DNA of 64,000 nt from NCBI GenBank assembly GCA_020073345.1, contig JAIQFI010000003.1, forward strand, positions 1 through 64,000, in the 5' to 3' direction. The stretch is from Terriglobia bacterium. Lineage in GTDB: Bacteria > Acidobacteriota > Terriglobia > Bryobacterales > Bryobacteraceae. A model generated the notes under the pieces. It was not told where the DNA came from and searched no databases. It saw only the letters and a list, made by a program, of their open reading frames with translations. Positions 35,188 through 44,180 of the stretch are shown piece after piece (positions within the stretch are counted from its first letter, which is position 1; the number at the start of each line of letters is the position of its first letter). A program made the translations under genes and the position numbers.

Positions 35188-35649
35188 ATGGGGCGGCGTT
35201 GTTGCTTCCATTCATTTTGGTCCCTCGCAATAGTGGGCGACAATAGGCTTGACTCATCATTCAGCGACTGCCATCATGAACCCTACAGGACATGGAGCCT
35301 GTGGGAAATGCTTCAATGCGCGGCCGGTAACTTTATTGACGCTGGGCGGAGACTGAATGAGCTAGAGGGGCGATTCGCCTTCGTGCGGCCAGAGCGTCGC
35401 GATGACGTGATGGAACCCAATGAGCTCCATCCATTTGATGGGGCGTTTGGGCATCTGCGCGGTCTTTGTCGCTACCTTTCCCTTCCCGTAACATCTTTAG
35501 TGGTAGCCGAGATCGATGATCTGGTGGATCGGGCAAAACACATAGGTTTAGAGACCATCACCTGGGGCCAGCTTTTCGACCTAGTAAAATACTGCATAAA
35601 TCAGCAACTTACGCATGTTGCGCTGGATGATCTTAATTTGAACCCATGA
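35188..35649 (+). CDS. Hypothetical protein, module 3
   Basis: Up to 153 residues; the C-terminal 110 (from Met 35308) look like a genuine small acidic helical protein (FIDAGRRLNELEGRFAFVRPERRDDVMEPNELHPF; ITWGQLFDLVKYCINQQLTHVALDDLN). No signal peptide or known motif. Codon usage and AT content differ from the core genes around it, fitting acquired DNA. Start uncertain. Confidence 0.5.
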   Translation: MGRRCCFHSFWSLAIVGDNRLDSSFSDCHHEPYRTWSLWEMLQCAAGNFIDAGRRLNELEGRFAFVRPERRDDVMEPNELHPFDGAFGHLRGLCRYLSLPVTSLVVAEIDDLVDRAKHIGLETITWGQLFDLVKYCINQQLTHVALDDLNLNP

Positions 35650-35727
35650 GGGTGGGAGTCTGTGAAGAGTGGATATGCTGCGCCGAAAACAGCGTTTTGC
35701 AAGGTGCTGAAATTAAATAACTTAGAC

Positions 35728-35759
35728 CGGGTTTCTTGTACAAAATCGTGTACAGTCAC
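35728..35759 (+). repeat. Direct repeat B inside module 3
   Basis: Partner of 34679-34712; lies 45 bases before the tRNA-Ser CCA end. It is followed by a small perfect hairpin CGACTGCGAAGTCG (35761-35774). Confidence 0.6.
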
Positions 35760-35807
35760 ACGACTGCGAAGTCGCTAACTTGTTGAGCTACAAGGAGTTA
35801 TTTATGG

Positions 35808-35894
35808 CGGAGAGACAGGGATTCGAACCCTGGTTAGAGTTTCCCCTAAACACGCTTTCCAAGCGTGCGCCTTCAGCCACTCGGCCATCTCTCC
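35808..35894 (-). tRNA. tRNA-Ser (anticodon GGA)
   Basis: Minus-strand class II tRNA: acceptor GGAGAGA/TCTCTCC, D-arm TGGCCGAGTGGCTGAAGGC, anticodon stem-loop GCACGCTTGGAAAGCGTG with GGA, long variable arm TTTAGGGGAAACTCTAA, and T-arm CAGGGTTCGAATCCCTG. Discriminator G, and CCA is encoded (35807-35805). Its 3' end is the source of the repeats at 34582, 29843 and 26911. Confidence 0.97.
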
Positions 35895-35915
35895 GCGCGA
35901 GTTAGCTTTCCCAGT

Positions 35916-36638
35916 CTAACGCAGGCGAAGCAAATAGTCGCGGATGCGCAGGTACCACTCGGCATCGGAAGGTATGGGCGTTCGGCACGAACCGAAGACG
36001 TCCTGAAGCTCTGCCCGGGGAGCACGTCTGGCGAGCGTTAGATCTTGCAATGCATTGCGCAAGCGCATGCCGCGTATGGTGACGCCCGGCGGAACCGCGC
36101 CGTAATCGATTACTGGTCCCAGGTTGCAGAGGAAGATTCTCATCACGTCGGCAGGTGGCGTGTCTCCCCCGACTCCACTCCCGACTTCTCCCGCTGTGGC
36201 ACTCATTACCCGAGCTTCCATCGGATAAATCACCCAGTCATTGTTCACGTGCAACTGCGGCTCGACCTTGATCCGCTGGACCGGCGCGTCGCGGGCCGTC
36301 CACAGGTCCATCCAGAAGACTTGCGTGCCGTTGCCGCTGACCGGCTGTTGCACGCGTTCCAGCCGCTCTCCGTTTTCGCGATACAAAGTGACTTCCACCG
36401 CATTCTCCGGGTTCTGGGCGACGTAAAGCTGATAGGGAGTCCCCGACGGCACGTCCACCACCACCTGGAACGATGAAAAGGCGTTCCGTGCAATCGCAGG
36501 AGAGAGAATCTCGCGCGGCTCTTCAGGCGCGGTCATTCGTCCGGCAGCGTCAATCTTGGCAAACTCGGAGTACACTCGCAGCGGCTGCGCGGAAAGCGCA
36601 GCTGCCAACGTGACGAGCAAAAACACCGCCGCTTTCAC
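35916..36638 (-). CDS. Conserved hypothetical secreted protein
   Basis: 240 residues with signal peptide (MKAAVFLLVTLAAALSAQ). Mature part is beta-rich (AFSSFQVVVDVPSGTPYQLYVAQNPENAVEVTLYRE) and ends with a helical C-terminus ending DYLLRLR. It resembles unnamed secreted Acidobacteriota proteins; function unknown. Divergent from rbfA, with start codons 22 bases apart. Confidence 0.7.
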   Translation of the reverse strand: MKAAVFLLVTLAAALSAQPLRVYSEFAKIDAAGRMTAPEEPREILSPAIARNAFSSFQVVVDVPSGTPYQLYVAQNPENAVEVTLYRENGERLERVQQPVSGNGTQVFWMDLWTARDAPVQRIKVEPQLHVNNDWVIYPMEARVMSATAGEVGSGVGGDTPPADVMRIFLCNLGPVIDYGAVPPGVTIRGMRLRNALQDLTLARRAPRAELQDVFGSCRTPIPSDAEWYLRIRDYLLRLR

Positions 36639-36660
36639 GAACGTATTGTATCCTGAAGAC

Positions 36661-37035
36661 GTGGACCCCCATCGGCACGAACGCGTCGCCGAAAGCCTCC
36701 GTGAAGAGCTGGAAGAGCTGATCGGTTACGAGCTCGCCGACCCGCGAGTTGGCAGCGCTTCGATCACGGAAGTCCTTCTTTCGCCCGATTTTCGCCAAGC
36801 TCACATACGTGTCTCGCTGCACGGAACTCCGGAAGAGCAGGAACAGACACTGGCGGGGATCAATCACGCTAAGCCATTCTTAAAGCGCGAGTTAACTGAA
36901 AGGCTCCAGCTATTCCGCATGCCTGAGCTGCACTTCGAAGCCGATCTTCCCGCAGCATTGGCAGCCAGAGCACCCCAAATCCTCAAGAGAATCAAGCGCG
37001 GAAGGCCAAAGGAAGAAAAAAACCCGATTTCCTGA
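36661..37035 (+). CDS. rbfA: Ribosome-binding factor A
   Basis: 124 residues. KH-type fold with HERVAESLREELEELIGYELADPRV and ITEVLLSPDFRQAHIRVSLHG, the RbfA hallmark (xxVxxSxDxxxAxV); needed for maturation of the 30S subunit in the cold. A GTG at 36661 is chosen because the sequence before it codes the divergent gene's signal peptide on the other strand. Here it is not next to infB/nusA. Confidence 0.85.
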   Translation: MDPHRHERVAESLREELEELIGYELADPRVGSASITEVLLSPDFRQAHIRVSLHGTPEEQEQTLAGINHAKPFLKRELTERLQLFRMPELHFEADLPAALAARAPQILKRIKRGRPKEEKNPIS

Positions 37036-37165
37036 TCCGAGTCGTGCTAACTTGGTGAAAGGAACAGGCCAACGGGTCTAGCCAGCTTTTCTTTCCGGGC
37101 GCCACACTTCATACGACAGCGCCTACAACCGTTTAGCCGCAACAACAGGGAGTTAATTAAGATCG

Positions 37166-38203
37166 ATGCGCGTGGCTCCAATGACAAGCCGCTTTCTCGA
37201 CGCATGCCGCCGGCGGCCGACCGACGTTCGGCCGGTATGGTTCATGCGGCAGGCCGGACGCTATCTGAAGCAGTACCGTGACATCCGTCAGCATCATGGG
37301 CTGCTGGAAATCTGCAAGCGCCCCGACCTCGCGGCTCAGGTAACGCTCCAGCCGGTAGAAATCCTGGACGTGGACGCGGCCATCATCTTCGCCGATCTGT
37401 TGCTTCCCGTGGAGCCGATGGGATTGAAACTGCGCTTCGCCGCGGGCGAAGGGCCGGTGATCGATAATCCCGTGCGGACTTCGAACGATATCGACAGCCT
37501 CTCGATTTCGAATACCGACGATCTGGGCTACGTAGGCGAAACGATCCAGCGAGTGGTCACGGCCCTGGCCGGACGAGTTCCCGTGATCGGATTCGTCGGC
37601 GCTCCGTTCACCATGGCCAGCTACATGATCGAAGGCGGCCCATCGCGGAATTACATCAAGACCAAACAGATGATGTACCACGATGAAACGCTGTGGCGGC
37701 GCCTGATGGGCAAGCTGGTGGACGTTCTGGGCGCGTTCGCGGTGCTGCAGGTTTCCGCGGGCGCGAGGATCGTGCAGGTGTTCGACAGCTGGGTGGGCGC
37801 TCTGGGACCGGACGATTACGTTCGCTTCGTGGCCCCGTATTCGCGGGCCCTGATCGAACGCATCCGTACGGCCAGCGTTCCGGTGATCCACTTCGGAACC
37901 GGCGCGGCGGGCTTTTTCCGCGAACTGCACGCCGCCGGCGGCGACGTGATGGGCGTCGACTGGCGTGTCAACATCGACCAAGCCTGGATGGACATCAGCT
38001 ACCGGTCCGCCGTACAGGGCAATCTGGATCCGGCCGTGCTGTTTGCGCCGCTTCCCGAGCTTCGTATGCGCGTGCATGAGCTGCTGAAGCGTACCGGCTC
38101 GCGTCCGGGGCACATCTTCAATCTCGGCCACGGTATCCTTCCGGAAACACCGGTCGAAAACGTGAAGGCGTGCGTCGAGATCGTACGCGAATTCAAAATC
38201 TAG
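37166..38203 (+). CDS. hemE: Uroporphyrinogen decarboxylase
   Basis: 345 residues. Signature RPVWFMRQAGRYLKQYR (N-terminal UROD motif with catalytic Arg), IIFADLLLPVEPMGL, GFVGAPFTMASYMIEGG and GHGILPETPVENV. Converts uroporphyrinogen III to coproporphyrinogen III in heme synthesis. Followed after 7 bases by protoporphyrinogen oxidase. The alternative start ATG 37181 is possible; GGGAG is 13 bases before the first ATG. Confidence 0.95.
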   Translation: MRVAPMTSRFLDACRRRPTDVRPVWFMRQAGRYLKQYRDIRQHHGLLEICKRPDLAAQVTLQPVEILDVDAAIIFADLLLPVEPMGLKLRFAAGEGPVIDNPVRTSNDIDSLSISNTDDLGYVGETIQRVVTALAGRVPVIGFVGAPFTMASYMIEGGPSRNYIKTKQMMYHDETLWRRLMGKLVDVLGAFAVLQVSAGARIVQVFDSWVGALGPDDYVRFVAPYSRALIERIRTASVPVIHFGTGAAGFFRELHAAGGDVMGVDWRVNIDQAWMDISYRSAVQGNLDPAVLFAPLPELRMRVHELLKRTGSRPGHIFNLGHGILPETPVENVKACVEIVREFKI

Positions 38204-38210
38204 GGGCCCA

Positions 38211-39569
38211 GTGCCAGCGGTTCGAGGCCAGGTCGTCATCATCGGCGGAGGGATCTCCGGATTATCCGCTGCGTACGATCTGGCGAACGCGGGCGTGCCC
38301 CATACCCTGATCGAGAAGCAACCGCGCTTGGGCGGGGTCATCGAGACCCGGCAGTGGGACGACTGCGTGATGGAATGCGGTCCGGATAGTTTCATCTCAG
38401 CCAAGCCCGAAGCGATGACGTTGATCCGCGAGCTGGGCCTGGCCGGCGAGGTCATCGGCTCGAAAGACGAAGAGCGCGTCACCTACATTCAACGCCACGG
38501 GAAGCTGGTCCGGCTGCCCGAGGGGACCACGATGTTCGTGCCCACCCGGCCCAGCTCGATGCTGGCATCGCCACTGGTGGGCTGGGGCACGAAAGTTCGC
38601 ATGGGCCTGGAACTCTTGCGCGGACCGAAGACGTATCCGGATCGCAGCGTCTCGGAATTCGTGACGGATCACTTCGGACGCGAGACGCTGGATTACCTCG
38701 CCGAGCCGCTGCTTTCAGGCGTGTACGGCGGCGATCCCGACCAGCTCAGCGCGGCTAGTGTTCTTCCGCGGTTTGTGGAGATGGAGCGCACCAAGGGCAG
38801 TCTGGCGCGCGCGCTCATGGCAGCACGCCGCGGCGCCACGCGGAGCGAACCCCTTTTCCGCACTTTGAAGGGTGGCCTCGGATGCCTGGTCGAGAGGCTC
38901 GCCGCGAAGGCCAATGTGACGCATGGCGCGGCGGAAGCGATCGAGCGGCAAGGCGAGGGGTTTCGGGTGCGCGTGAACGGCGATTGGATGGACACCGATC
39001 ATTTGGTCGTCGCTTGCCCGGCATGGGCGGCCGGGGAATTGCTCTGTGATATCGACGGCCGTCTGGCATCGCTGCTGCGGATGATTCCCTACACCTCATC
39101 GGCGATTGCACAAATGGTGTTTCGCGCATCCGAATTCGACGGCCAGCGCGCCGGCACGGGTTTCCTGGTTCCGCGGGCTGAACGGAAGCGGCTGATGGCA
39201 TGCACGTTTGTGGGGACCAAGTTCCCCCATCGGGTTCCCTCGGATAAAATCACTCTGCGCTGTTTCTTCGGCGGCGCGGGCAATGACGCTGTTCTCGGAG
39301 AGCCGGATGATGCGTTGATCGCCATCGCACGCGAAGAACTCGCGGCGATACTCGGCCTGACGGCCGCACCCATCTTTACCGGAGTCTACCGCTGGCCGCG
39401 GTCGATGGCGCAATACATCGTCGGGCACGGCGCGCGGTTGAAAGAAATCGAAACGCACGCGTCGGCCGTGCCGGGACTGCACCTGGCGGGCAACGCCTAC
39501 ACAGGCATCGGCATCCCGGATTGCATCCGCATGGGGCGGCAGGCTGCCGCAAAAATCATTACTTCTTGA
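38211..39569 (+). CDS. hemY: Protoporphyrinogen oxidase (HemY type, FAD)
   Basis: 452 residues starting with GTG 38211. FAD-binding VVIIGGGISGLSAAYDLANAGVPHTLIEKQPRLGG at the N-terminus, EPLLSGVYGGDPDQLS in the middle, and C-terminal GLHLAGNAYTGIGIPDCIRMGRQAA typical of the oxygen-type enzyme. Oxidises protoporphyrinogen IX (or coproporphyrinogen III) to the porphyrin. Operon with hemE; the 3' end overlaps the convergent gene by 11 bases. Whether it is the coproporphyrin-dependent or classical form cannot be told. Confidence 0.92.
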   Translation: MPAVRGQVVIIGGGISGLSAAYDLANAGVPHTLIEKQPRLGGVIETRQWDDCVMECGPDSFISAKPEAMTLIRELGLAGEVIGSKDEERVTYIQRHGKLVRLPEGTTMFVPTRPSSMLASPLVGWGTKVRMGLELLRGPKTYPDRSVSEFVTDHFGRETLDYLAEPLLSGVYGGDPDQLSAASVLPRFVEMERTKGSLARALMAARRGATRSEPLFRTLKGGLGCLVERLAAKANVTHGAAEAIERQGEGFRVRVNGDWMDTDHLVVACPAWAAGELLCDIDGRLASLLRMIPYTSSAIAQMVFRASEFDGQRAGTGFLVPRAERKRLMACTFVGTKFPHRVPSDKITLRCFFGGAGNDAVLGEPDDALIAIAREELAAILGLTAAPIFTGVYRWPRSMAQYIVGHGARLKEIETHASAVPGLHLAGNAYTGIGIPDCIRMGRQAAAKIITS

Positions 39570-40137
39570 TCAGGACCCGCACACCGGTGGGCTGTATTTC
39601 AATGCGATCGATGTTGAAATCCAGATCGAACGGCTCGTTAATCTTGATGTCGGGATAACGCGGCTGCACGAAGTGCTTGATGAGAAAATCGAGGATCGAT
39701 CCGTCGATTGCCACTCCGGAGAGTTCCACGTGGGTCAAAAAGACCGTGGCGCGCCCGTTCGCCGATTCGACGCGGATCGCGACTCTTAGCGGCCGCTCGC
39801 CTTCGATCAGCCGGGCGATCAGGGGATTCACGCCATTCTTGGATTTGCTGATTTTCGTCAGGTCGACCAGCGCGTTCCCGTCCGCCATGCCGGGGCCGAG
39901 ATCCACGTGCTCATTCCGAATCCCATCGGGGAACGCTTTGACGGCCTTCTCGTGGATCCAGGCGTTTATTTCGCGTGCGCTGAGAGTGACTACCGCGCCG
40001 GGCTTCAGCTTCTGATCCGAAATCGAGTCAAGCTTCTGCTGCGCGCTGTCGGCAAGCGGGTCGGCGGCCCGCAACACCAAAGCCGTGACGGCGATCGACA
40101 GCAACCATCGCACGCTTCTAGTGTAGTTGAGTCTCAA
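39559..40137 (-). CDS. Hypothetical secreted/exported protein
   Basis: 192 residues. TTG 40137 overlaps the stop of the helicase gene (TTGA); GTG 40113 is an alternative. N-terminal signal (VRWLLSIAVTALVLRAADP). The body reads like a LEA/DUF2993-like beta sandwich (VALVDLTKISKSKNGVNPLIARLIEGERPLRVAIRVES..GRATVFLTHVELSGVAID). Function unknown. Translationally coupled to the Lhr-type helicase, perhaps only by position. Confidence 0.65.
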   Translation of the reverse strand: MRLNYTRSVRWLLSIAVTALVLRAADPLADSAQQKLDSISDQKLKPGAVVTLSAREINAWIHEKAVKAFPDGIRNEHVDLGPGMADGNALVDLTKISKSKNGVNPLIARLIEGERPLRVAIRVESANGRATVFLTHVELSGVAIDGSILDFLIKHFVQPRYPDIKINEPFDLDFNIDRIEIQPTGVRVLIKK

Positions 40138-43100
40138 AAGCCCACGGCCTGTGGAACTCCGTCCAGAAGACGCAACGGGATCTGCGTCAATGCGCCCGTT
40201 CGGGGCCCGGGCAGGAGGATGCCAGTCAAGTTGAGCGGATCGGCGGGCGCGATCTCAAGCTGTTCCCCGGTCTTGGCCGAGCGCCGGAGATGACGCAGCA
40301 GATCGAGCGCCTCAGGACGCGCAAACTGCTCGCCAACAAACCCACTGACGAACCGGCCGCCGCGGATCTCGCCGCGCGCTTCCATGCGGCGATACACCTG
40401 CAACAGATCGCGCCAAGCCGGCGCCAGGGTTTCGCGCGACAGCACGTCACGGAACACCACGCCCCAGCGGTCCAAGAGCTGTCCGGCGAAGAATTCGATC
40501 TCGGTTGCGACTTCTGCTCTATTGAGTAACGCCCAGCGCCCAGCCGCATGGCGGGGTCGCGCGCTTCTCCCACGGCCTTCTCCACGGCGACGCTTTGGAT
40601 CGATCAGCGCGCGCACGTTCTCAAAGCCGTCTCCGGTGACGAGCCCCGCCGCGACCAGTTCCCACAGACCGTCCTCGACTTCACTGGCGAGTCGCCCTGT
40701 GGCGCGCACAAGTTCGTTGAAGAAGGACGCCCCGTGCGATTCGAGGGCCACGAACACGTCGCGGGCAGGATGCGAGAGAAGAGGCATTTGCGAGGAAGCA
40801 GGCGACAGCAGCCGCTTGGCGTCGTCGCGCAGGAACAGCGCCAGCGGCGCCACGCGGGTGGGGCGCACCCGACGGCCTCCTTCGGTCTCCAGCGCCGGAT
40901 GCGGCGAAAGCCGTCCCCACATGACTTCTCCGGACAGGCATAGGCGGTCGAGCAGCTCGGGATCGTAGTTGGCCACGCGCCGCGGCAGGACGCTCGACTC
41001 CCACGCAGCCGCCGAAATCTCGTAGCCCTGAAGTTGGCGCAGGACCTGGAACAATCCGTCGGCTCCATGGAGCTGCGTCCCGGGCGCAAGGTGCTGCCAG
41101 CGGCCCAGAAACCGCATGAAGTCGGCGGCAGTCACCGGCTCGATCTCTTTTCGAAGACGTCCGAGCGTCATGCGATGAATGCGGGCCAAGACGCGGCGGT
41201 GACAAAACTCATCTTCTTCGGACGCGAAGCGCCCGCGAAGAATCAGACCCTCCGATTCGAGCTTGGCCAGCGCAATATCGATGGCTTCCAGTGGCAGCGA
41301 CAGCCGCGTCGCCAGAGCCGCTGGCGTTATGGGCCCGATTGAATCCGACCATCCTCGTAAAACGGCCGCCGTCGCGGCCTCCTCCGGAAGATTCCGCGCG
41401 ATCTCCAGACGCTCGGTCGCGACCCACTGTCCGTTGACCGTGGATGCCCGCCCGGCGCGTTCCAGCGCTTCATACCAGCCGCGCCATTCGTCATTATTAG
41501 ATTCGGCCGGAGGCAGCACGATCAGCGTCAGCAGTGCATCGTGGAGCTCGTGTTCGTCGCGCACCACCGGCCAGGATTCTTCGGCTACTTGTGCGATGGC
41601 CGCGGGATCGAGCGTCCCCAGTTCCTTCGCATCTTCCACCGACAGACTCCGCCGCATCTGCACCGCGCGTGTGCGGCGTTCCTCTAGTGGAGCATCGTCC
41701 AGAAACGCATAAGGATTGGCGTTCAACAGTTCATGACTGAAAGGCGACGGCTCGCGCGTGTCCACGGCAACGGTTCGGAGCGTGCCTTCGCCCATGCGGT
41801 CCAATATGTCCTTCAGTCCTTCCAGATCCATCGCCTCGTGCAGGCAGTTGTCGATGGTCTCCTTCACCAGGGGATGATCGGGAATCCGGATTTCGCCGGT
41901 AAGGTTTTCAGCGCAGGCGACCTGGTCGGGAAAAACGCTGGCGAGCAGGTCGTCCGAGCGCATGCGTTGAATGGGAGGCGGGACCTTACGACCACCAGAG
42001 AACCGCGGAACGGCCAAGGCCCGCGCGGCGTTCCATTTCCAGCGAGCCCCGAACATGGGCGCGTCGAACATAGCCTGCGTCAACACGTGCTCCACCGTCG
42101 CCGGCTTCAGGAAACTGAAAACCAGATCCAACGGGAATGAATGCTGATCGCTCAAGGAGAGCACGATCCCGTTGTCGGTCGCAGCAGCTTGCAGCTCGAA
42201 GTTGAACGTGCGGCAGAAACGTTTGCGCAGTGCGAGCCCCCACGCCTTGTTGATCCGAGCCCCGAACGGCGCGTGGATCACCAGCTGCATGCCTCCAGCT
42301 TCATCGAAGAAGCGCTCGGCGATCACGGTGTCTTGCGTCGGCATGGCGCCCAATGCTTTGAAACCGGCCTGAACGTATTCGACGGCTTGTTCCGCGCCGC
42401 GCTGGTCTAGCCCGCAATCGGCGAGGCCAGCTTGACCCAACTTCGCAATCTCTTCCCGCACAGCCGAAATTTCTTGCGACAGCTCGCGCGTGCGTCCCGG
42501 CGCTTCGCCTAGCCAGAACGGGATGGTCGGCGCCGCCCCCTTCGCATTGTCGACGCGAACTCGCCCGGTCTCCACGCGACGAATTCTCCAGGACGTGGTT
42601 CCCAGCAGAAACACATCGCCGACCATGCTCTCAATCGCGAAATCTTCGTCGAGCGAACCGATCACGGTGCCTTCGGGCTCGGCGATCACCTGATATTGTG
42701 CCGTATCTGGAATGGCGCCCCCGCTGGTAATCGCCGCAAGACGCGCTCCCCGGCGGCCTCGCACCCGATGATTCACCTGGTCGCGATGAAGATACGCCCC
42801 GCTGCGACCTCGAGAGTGTGCGATGCCCTCGCTCAGCATCGTGACGACAGCGTCGAAGTCCGCTCGGTCCAGATCGCGATACGGCATCGCGCGCCGGACC
42901 ATGGCAAACAAATCGTCTTCCGCAAACTCCTCGCAGGCCGAGGCCGCGACAATCTGTTGCGCCAGGATGTCGAGCGGAGCCCTCGGAATCTCCAGGCGGT
43001 CCAGCTCGCCGCGGCGGATGGCGCGCACCAGCGCAGCGCATTCGACTAGTTCGTCACGAGTCGTCGCGAACAGCCGGCCTTTCGGCAACGCGCCGACCCA

Positions 43101-44168
43101 ATGCCCCGCCCGGCCGACTCTTTGCAGCGCCACGGCAATCGAACGCGGCGAACCGATCTGGCACACCAGATCCACGGTACCGATATCGATTCCCAGTTCG
43201 AGTGACGCCGTAGCCACTACCGCCCGCAACTCGCCGTTCTTCAGGCGTTGCTCGGCTTGGAGCCGCAGGGCGCGCGAAAGGCTGCCATGATGGGGAAGAA
43301 CTGCGTTCTCGCCCAGCCGCTCCGCCAGCTTGTGAGCCACCCGCTCGGACAGACGGCGCGTATTGACGAACACCAGCGTGGTGCGGTTCTCCTGCGCCAG
43401 GGCTGCGATGCGGTCGTAGACCTCGTCCCACATCTCCATGCTGGCGACGGCTCCCAGCTCGTCGCGAGGAACTTCGACGGCTAGATCCATCGCCCGCCGA
43501 TGCCCGACTTGCACGATGCGGGCGTCATCGCTCAAGAACCGCGCCACATCTTCGATGGGGCTGACGGTCGCCGATAGTCCGATTTTCTGCAGCCGCGCAC
43601 CCGTAAGCGCTTCCAACCTTGCGATTGAAAGCGCCAGATGCGATCCGCGCTTGTCATCGGCTACCGCATGAATTTCGTCGACGATCAGGGTGCGCACGGA
43701 CGAGAGCATTTTTCGCGGCCCTTCGGCCGTCAGGAGAATATAGAGTGATTCGGGCGTCGTTACCAATATGTGCGGCGCTTCTTTGCCCATGCGCTGGCGT
43801 TCCGACGCAGGGGTGTCCCCTGTGCGCACGGCCGTGCGGATGGGCGCCAGCGCGATGCCCTGGGAAGCAGCCAGTTTCGACACGCCCGCCAGAGGGATAT
43901 CCAGATTCTTGTGGATGTCGTTACTCAGCGCCTTGAGGGGCGAAACATACAGGATCTGAGTCTGATTCGGCAGGTCACCCGCGCGCGCCTGGCGAACCAG
44001 AGAATCGATAGCAGTCAGAAACGCCGCCAGCGTCTTGCCGGAACCCGTGGGTGCTGAAATAAGGACATCGTTACCGGCCTGGATCTCCGGCCAGCCCAAC
44101 CGCTGGGGTTCTGTTACAGCGGCGAATTTCCCGGTGAACCATTCCTGAATGAGCGGATCGAACGGCAC
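40134..44168 (-). CDS. lhr: Large DEAD/DEAH-box helicase, Lhr family
   Basis: 1344 residues. Q-motif region WFTGKFAAVTEPQRLGWPEIQAG, Walker A APTGSGKT at about 39-46, DEIH Walker B (IVDEIHAVADDKRGSHLALSIARLEAL), and C-terminal RecA2 motifs (TLVFVNTRRLSERVAHKLAERL; VGRAGH). These are followed by the Lhr winged-helix and beta-barrel core and a long C-terminal domain. A superfamily 2 helicase acting on DNA:RNA hybrids in repair. It is somewhat shorter than E. coli Lhr but of normal length for this lineage. The upstream gene ends 12 bases before its start, on the same strand. Confidence 0.9.
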   Translation of the reverse strand: MPFDPLIQEWFTGKFAAVTEPQRLGWPEIQAGNDVLISAPTGSGKTLAAFLTAIDSLVRQARAGDLPNQTQILYVSPLKALSNDIHKNLDIPLAGVSKLAASQGIALAPIRTAVRTGDTPASERQRMGKEAPHILVTTPESLYILLTAEGPRKMLSSVRTLIVDEIHAVADDKRGSHLALSIARLEALTGARLQKIGLSATVSPIEDVARFLSDDARIVQVGHRRAMDLAVEVPRDELGAVASMEMWDEVYDRIAALAQENRTTLVFVNTRRLSERVAHKLAERLGENAVLPHHGSLSRALRLQAEQRLKNGELRAVVATASLELGIDIGTVDLVCQIGSPRSIAVALQRVGRAGHWVGALPKGRLFATTRDELVECAALVRAIRRGELDRLEIPRAPLDILAQQIVAASACEEFAEDDLFAMVRRAMPYRDLDRADFDAVVTMLSEGIAHSRGRSGAYLHRDQVNHRVRGRRGARLAAITSGGAIPDTAQYQVIAEPEGTVIGSLDEDFAIESMVGDVFLLGTTSWRIRRVETGRVRVDNAKGAAPTIPFWLGEAPGRTRELSQEISAVREEIAKLGQAGLADCGLDQRGAEQAVEYVQAGFKALGAMPTQDTVIAERFFDEAGGMQLVIHAPFGARINKAWGLALRKRFCRTFNFELQAAATDNGIVLSLSDQHSFPLDLVFSFLKPATVEHVLTQAMFDAPMFGARWKWNAARALAVPRFSGGRKVPPPIQRMRSDDLLASVFPDQVACAENLTGEIRIPDHPLVKETIDNCLHEAMDLEGLKDILDRMGEGTLRTVAVDTREPSPFSHELLNANPYAFLDDAPLEERRTRAVQMRRSLSVEDAKELGTLDPAAIAQVAEESWPVVRDEHELHDALLTLIVLPPAESNNDEWRGWYEALERAGRASTVNGQWVATERLEIARNLPEEAATAAVLRGWSDSIGPITPAALATRLSLPLEAIDIALAKLESEGLILRGRFASEEDEFCHRRVLARIHRMTLGRLRKEIEPVTAADFMRFLGRWQHLAPGTQLHGADGLFQVLRQLQGYEISAAAWESSVLPRRVANYDPELLDRLCLSGEVMWGRLSPHPALETEGGRRVRPTRVAPLALFLRDDAKRLLSPASSQMPLLSHPARDVFVALESHGASFFNELVRATGRLASEVEDGLWELVAAGLVTGDGFENVRALIDPKRRRGEGRGRSARPRHAAGRWALLNRAEVATEIEFFAGQLLDRWGVVFRDVLSRETLAPAWRDLLQVYRRMEARGEIRGGRFVSGFVGEQFARPEALDLLRHLRRSAKTGEQLEIAPADPLNLTGILLPGPRTGALTQIPLRLLDGVPQAVGF

Positions 44169-44180
44169 ACTTCCATTATC

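Noticed and set aside
37157-38482. 441-codon frame antisense to hemE
   Set aside because: Shadow of hemE, which carries the full UROD signature.
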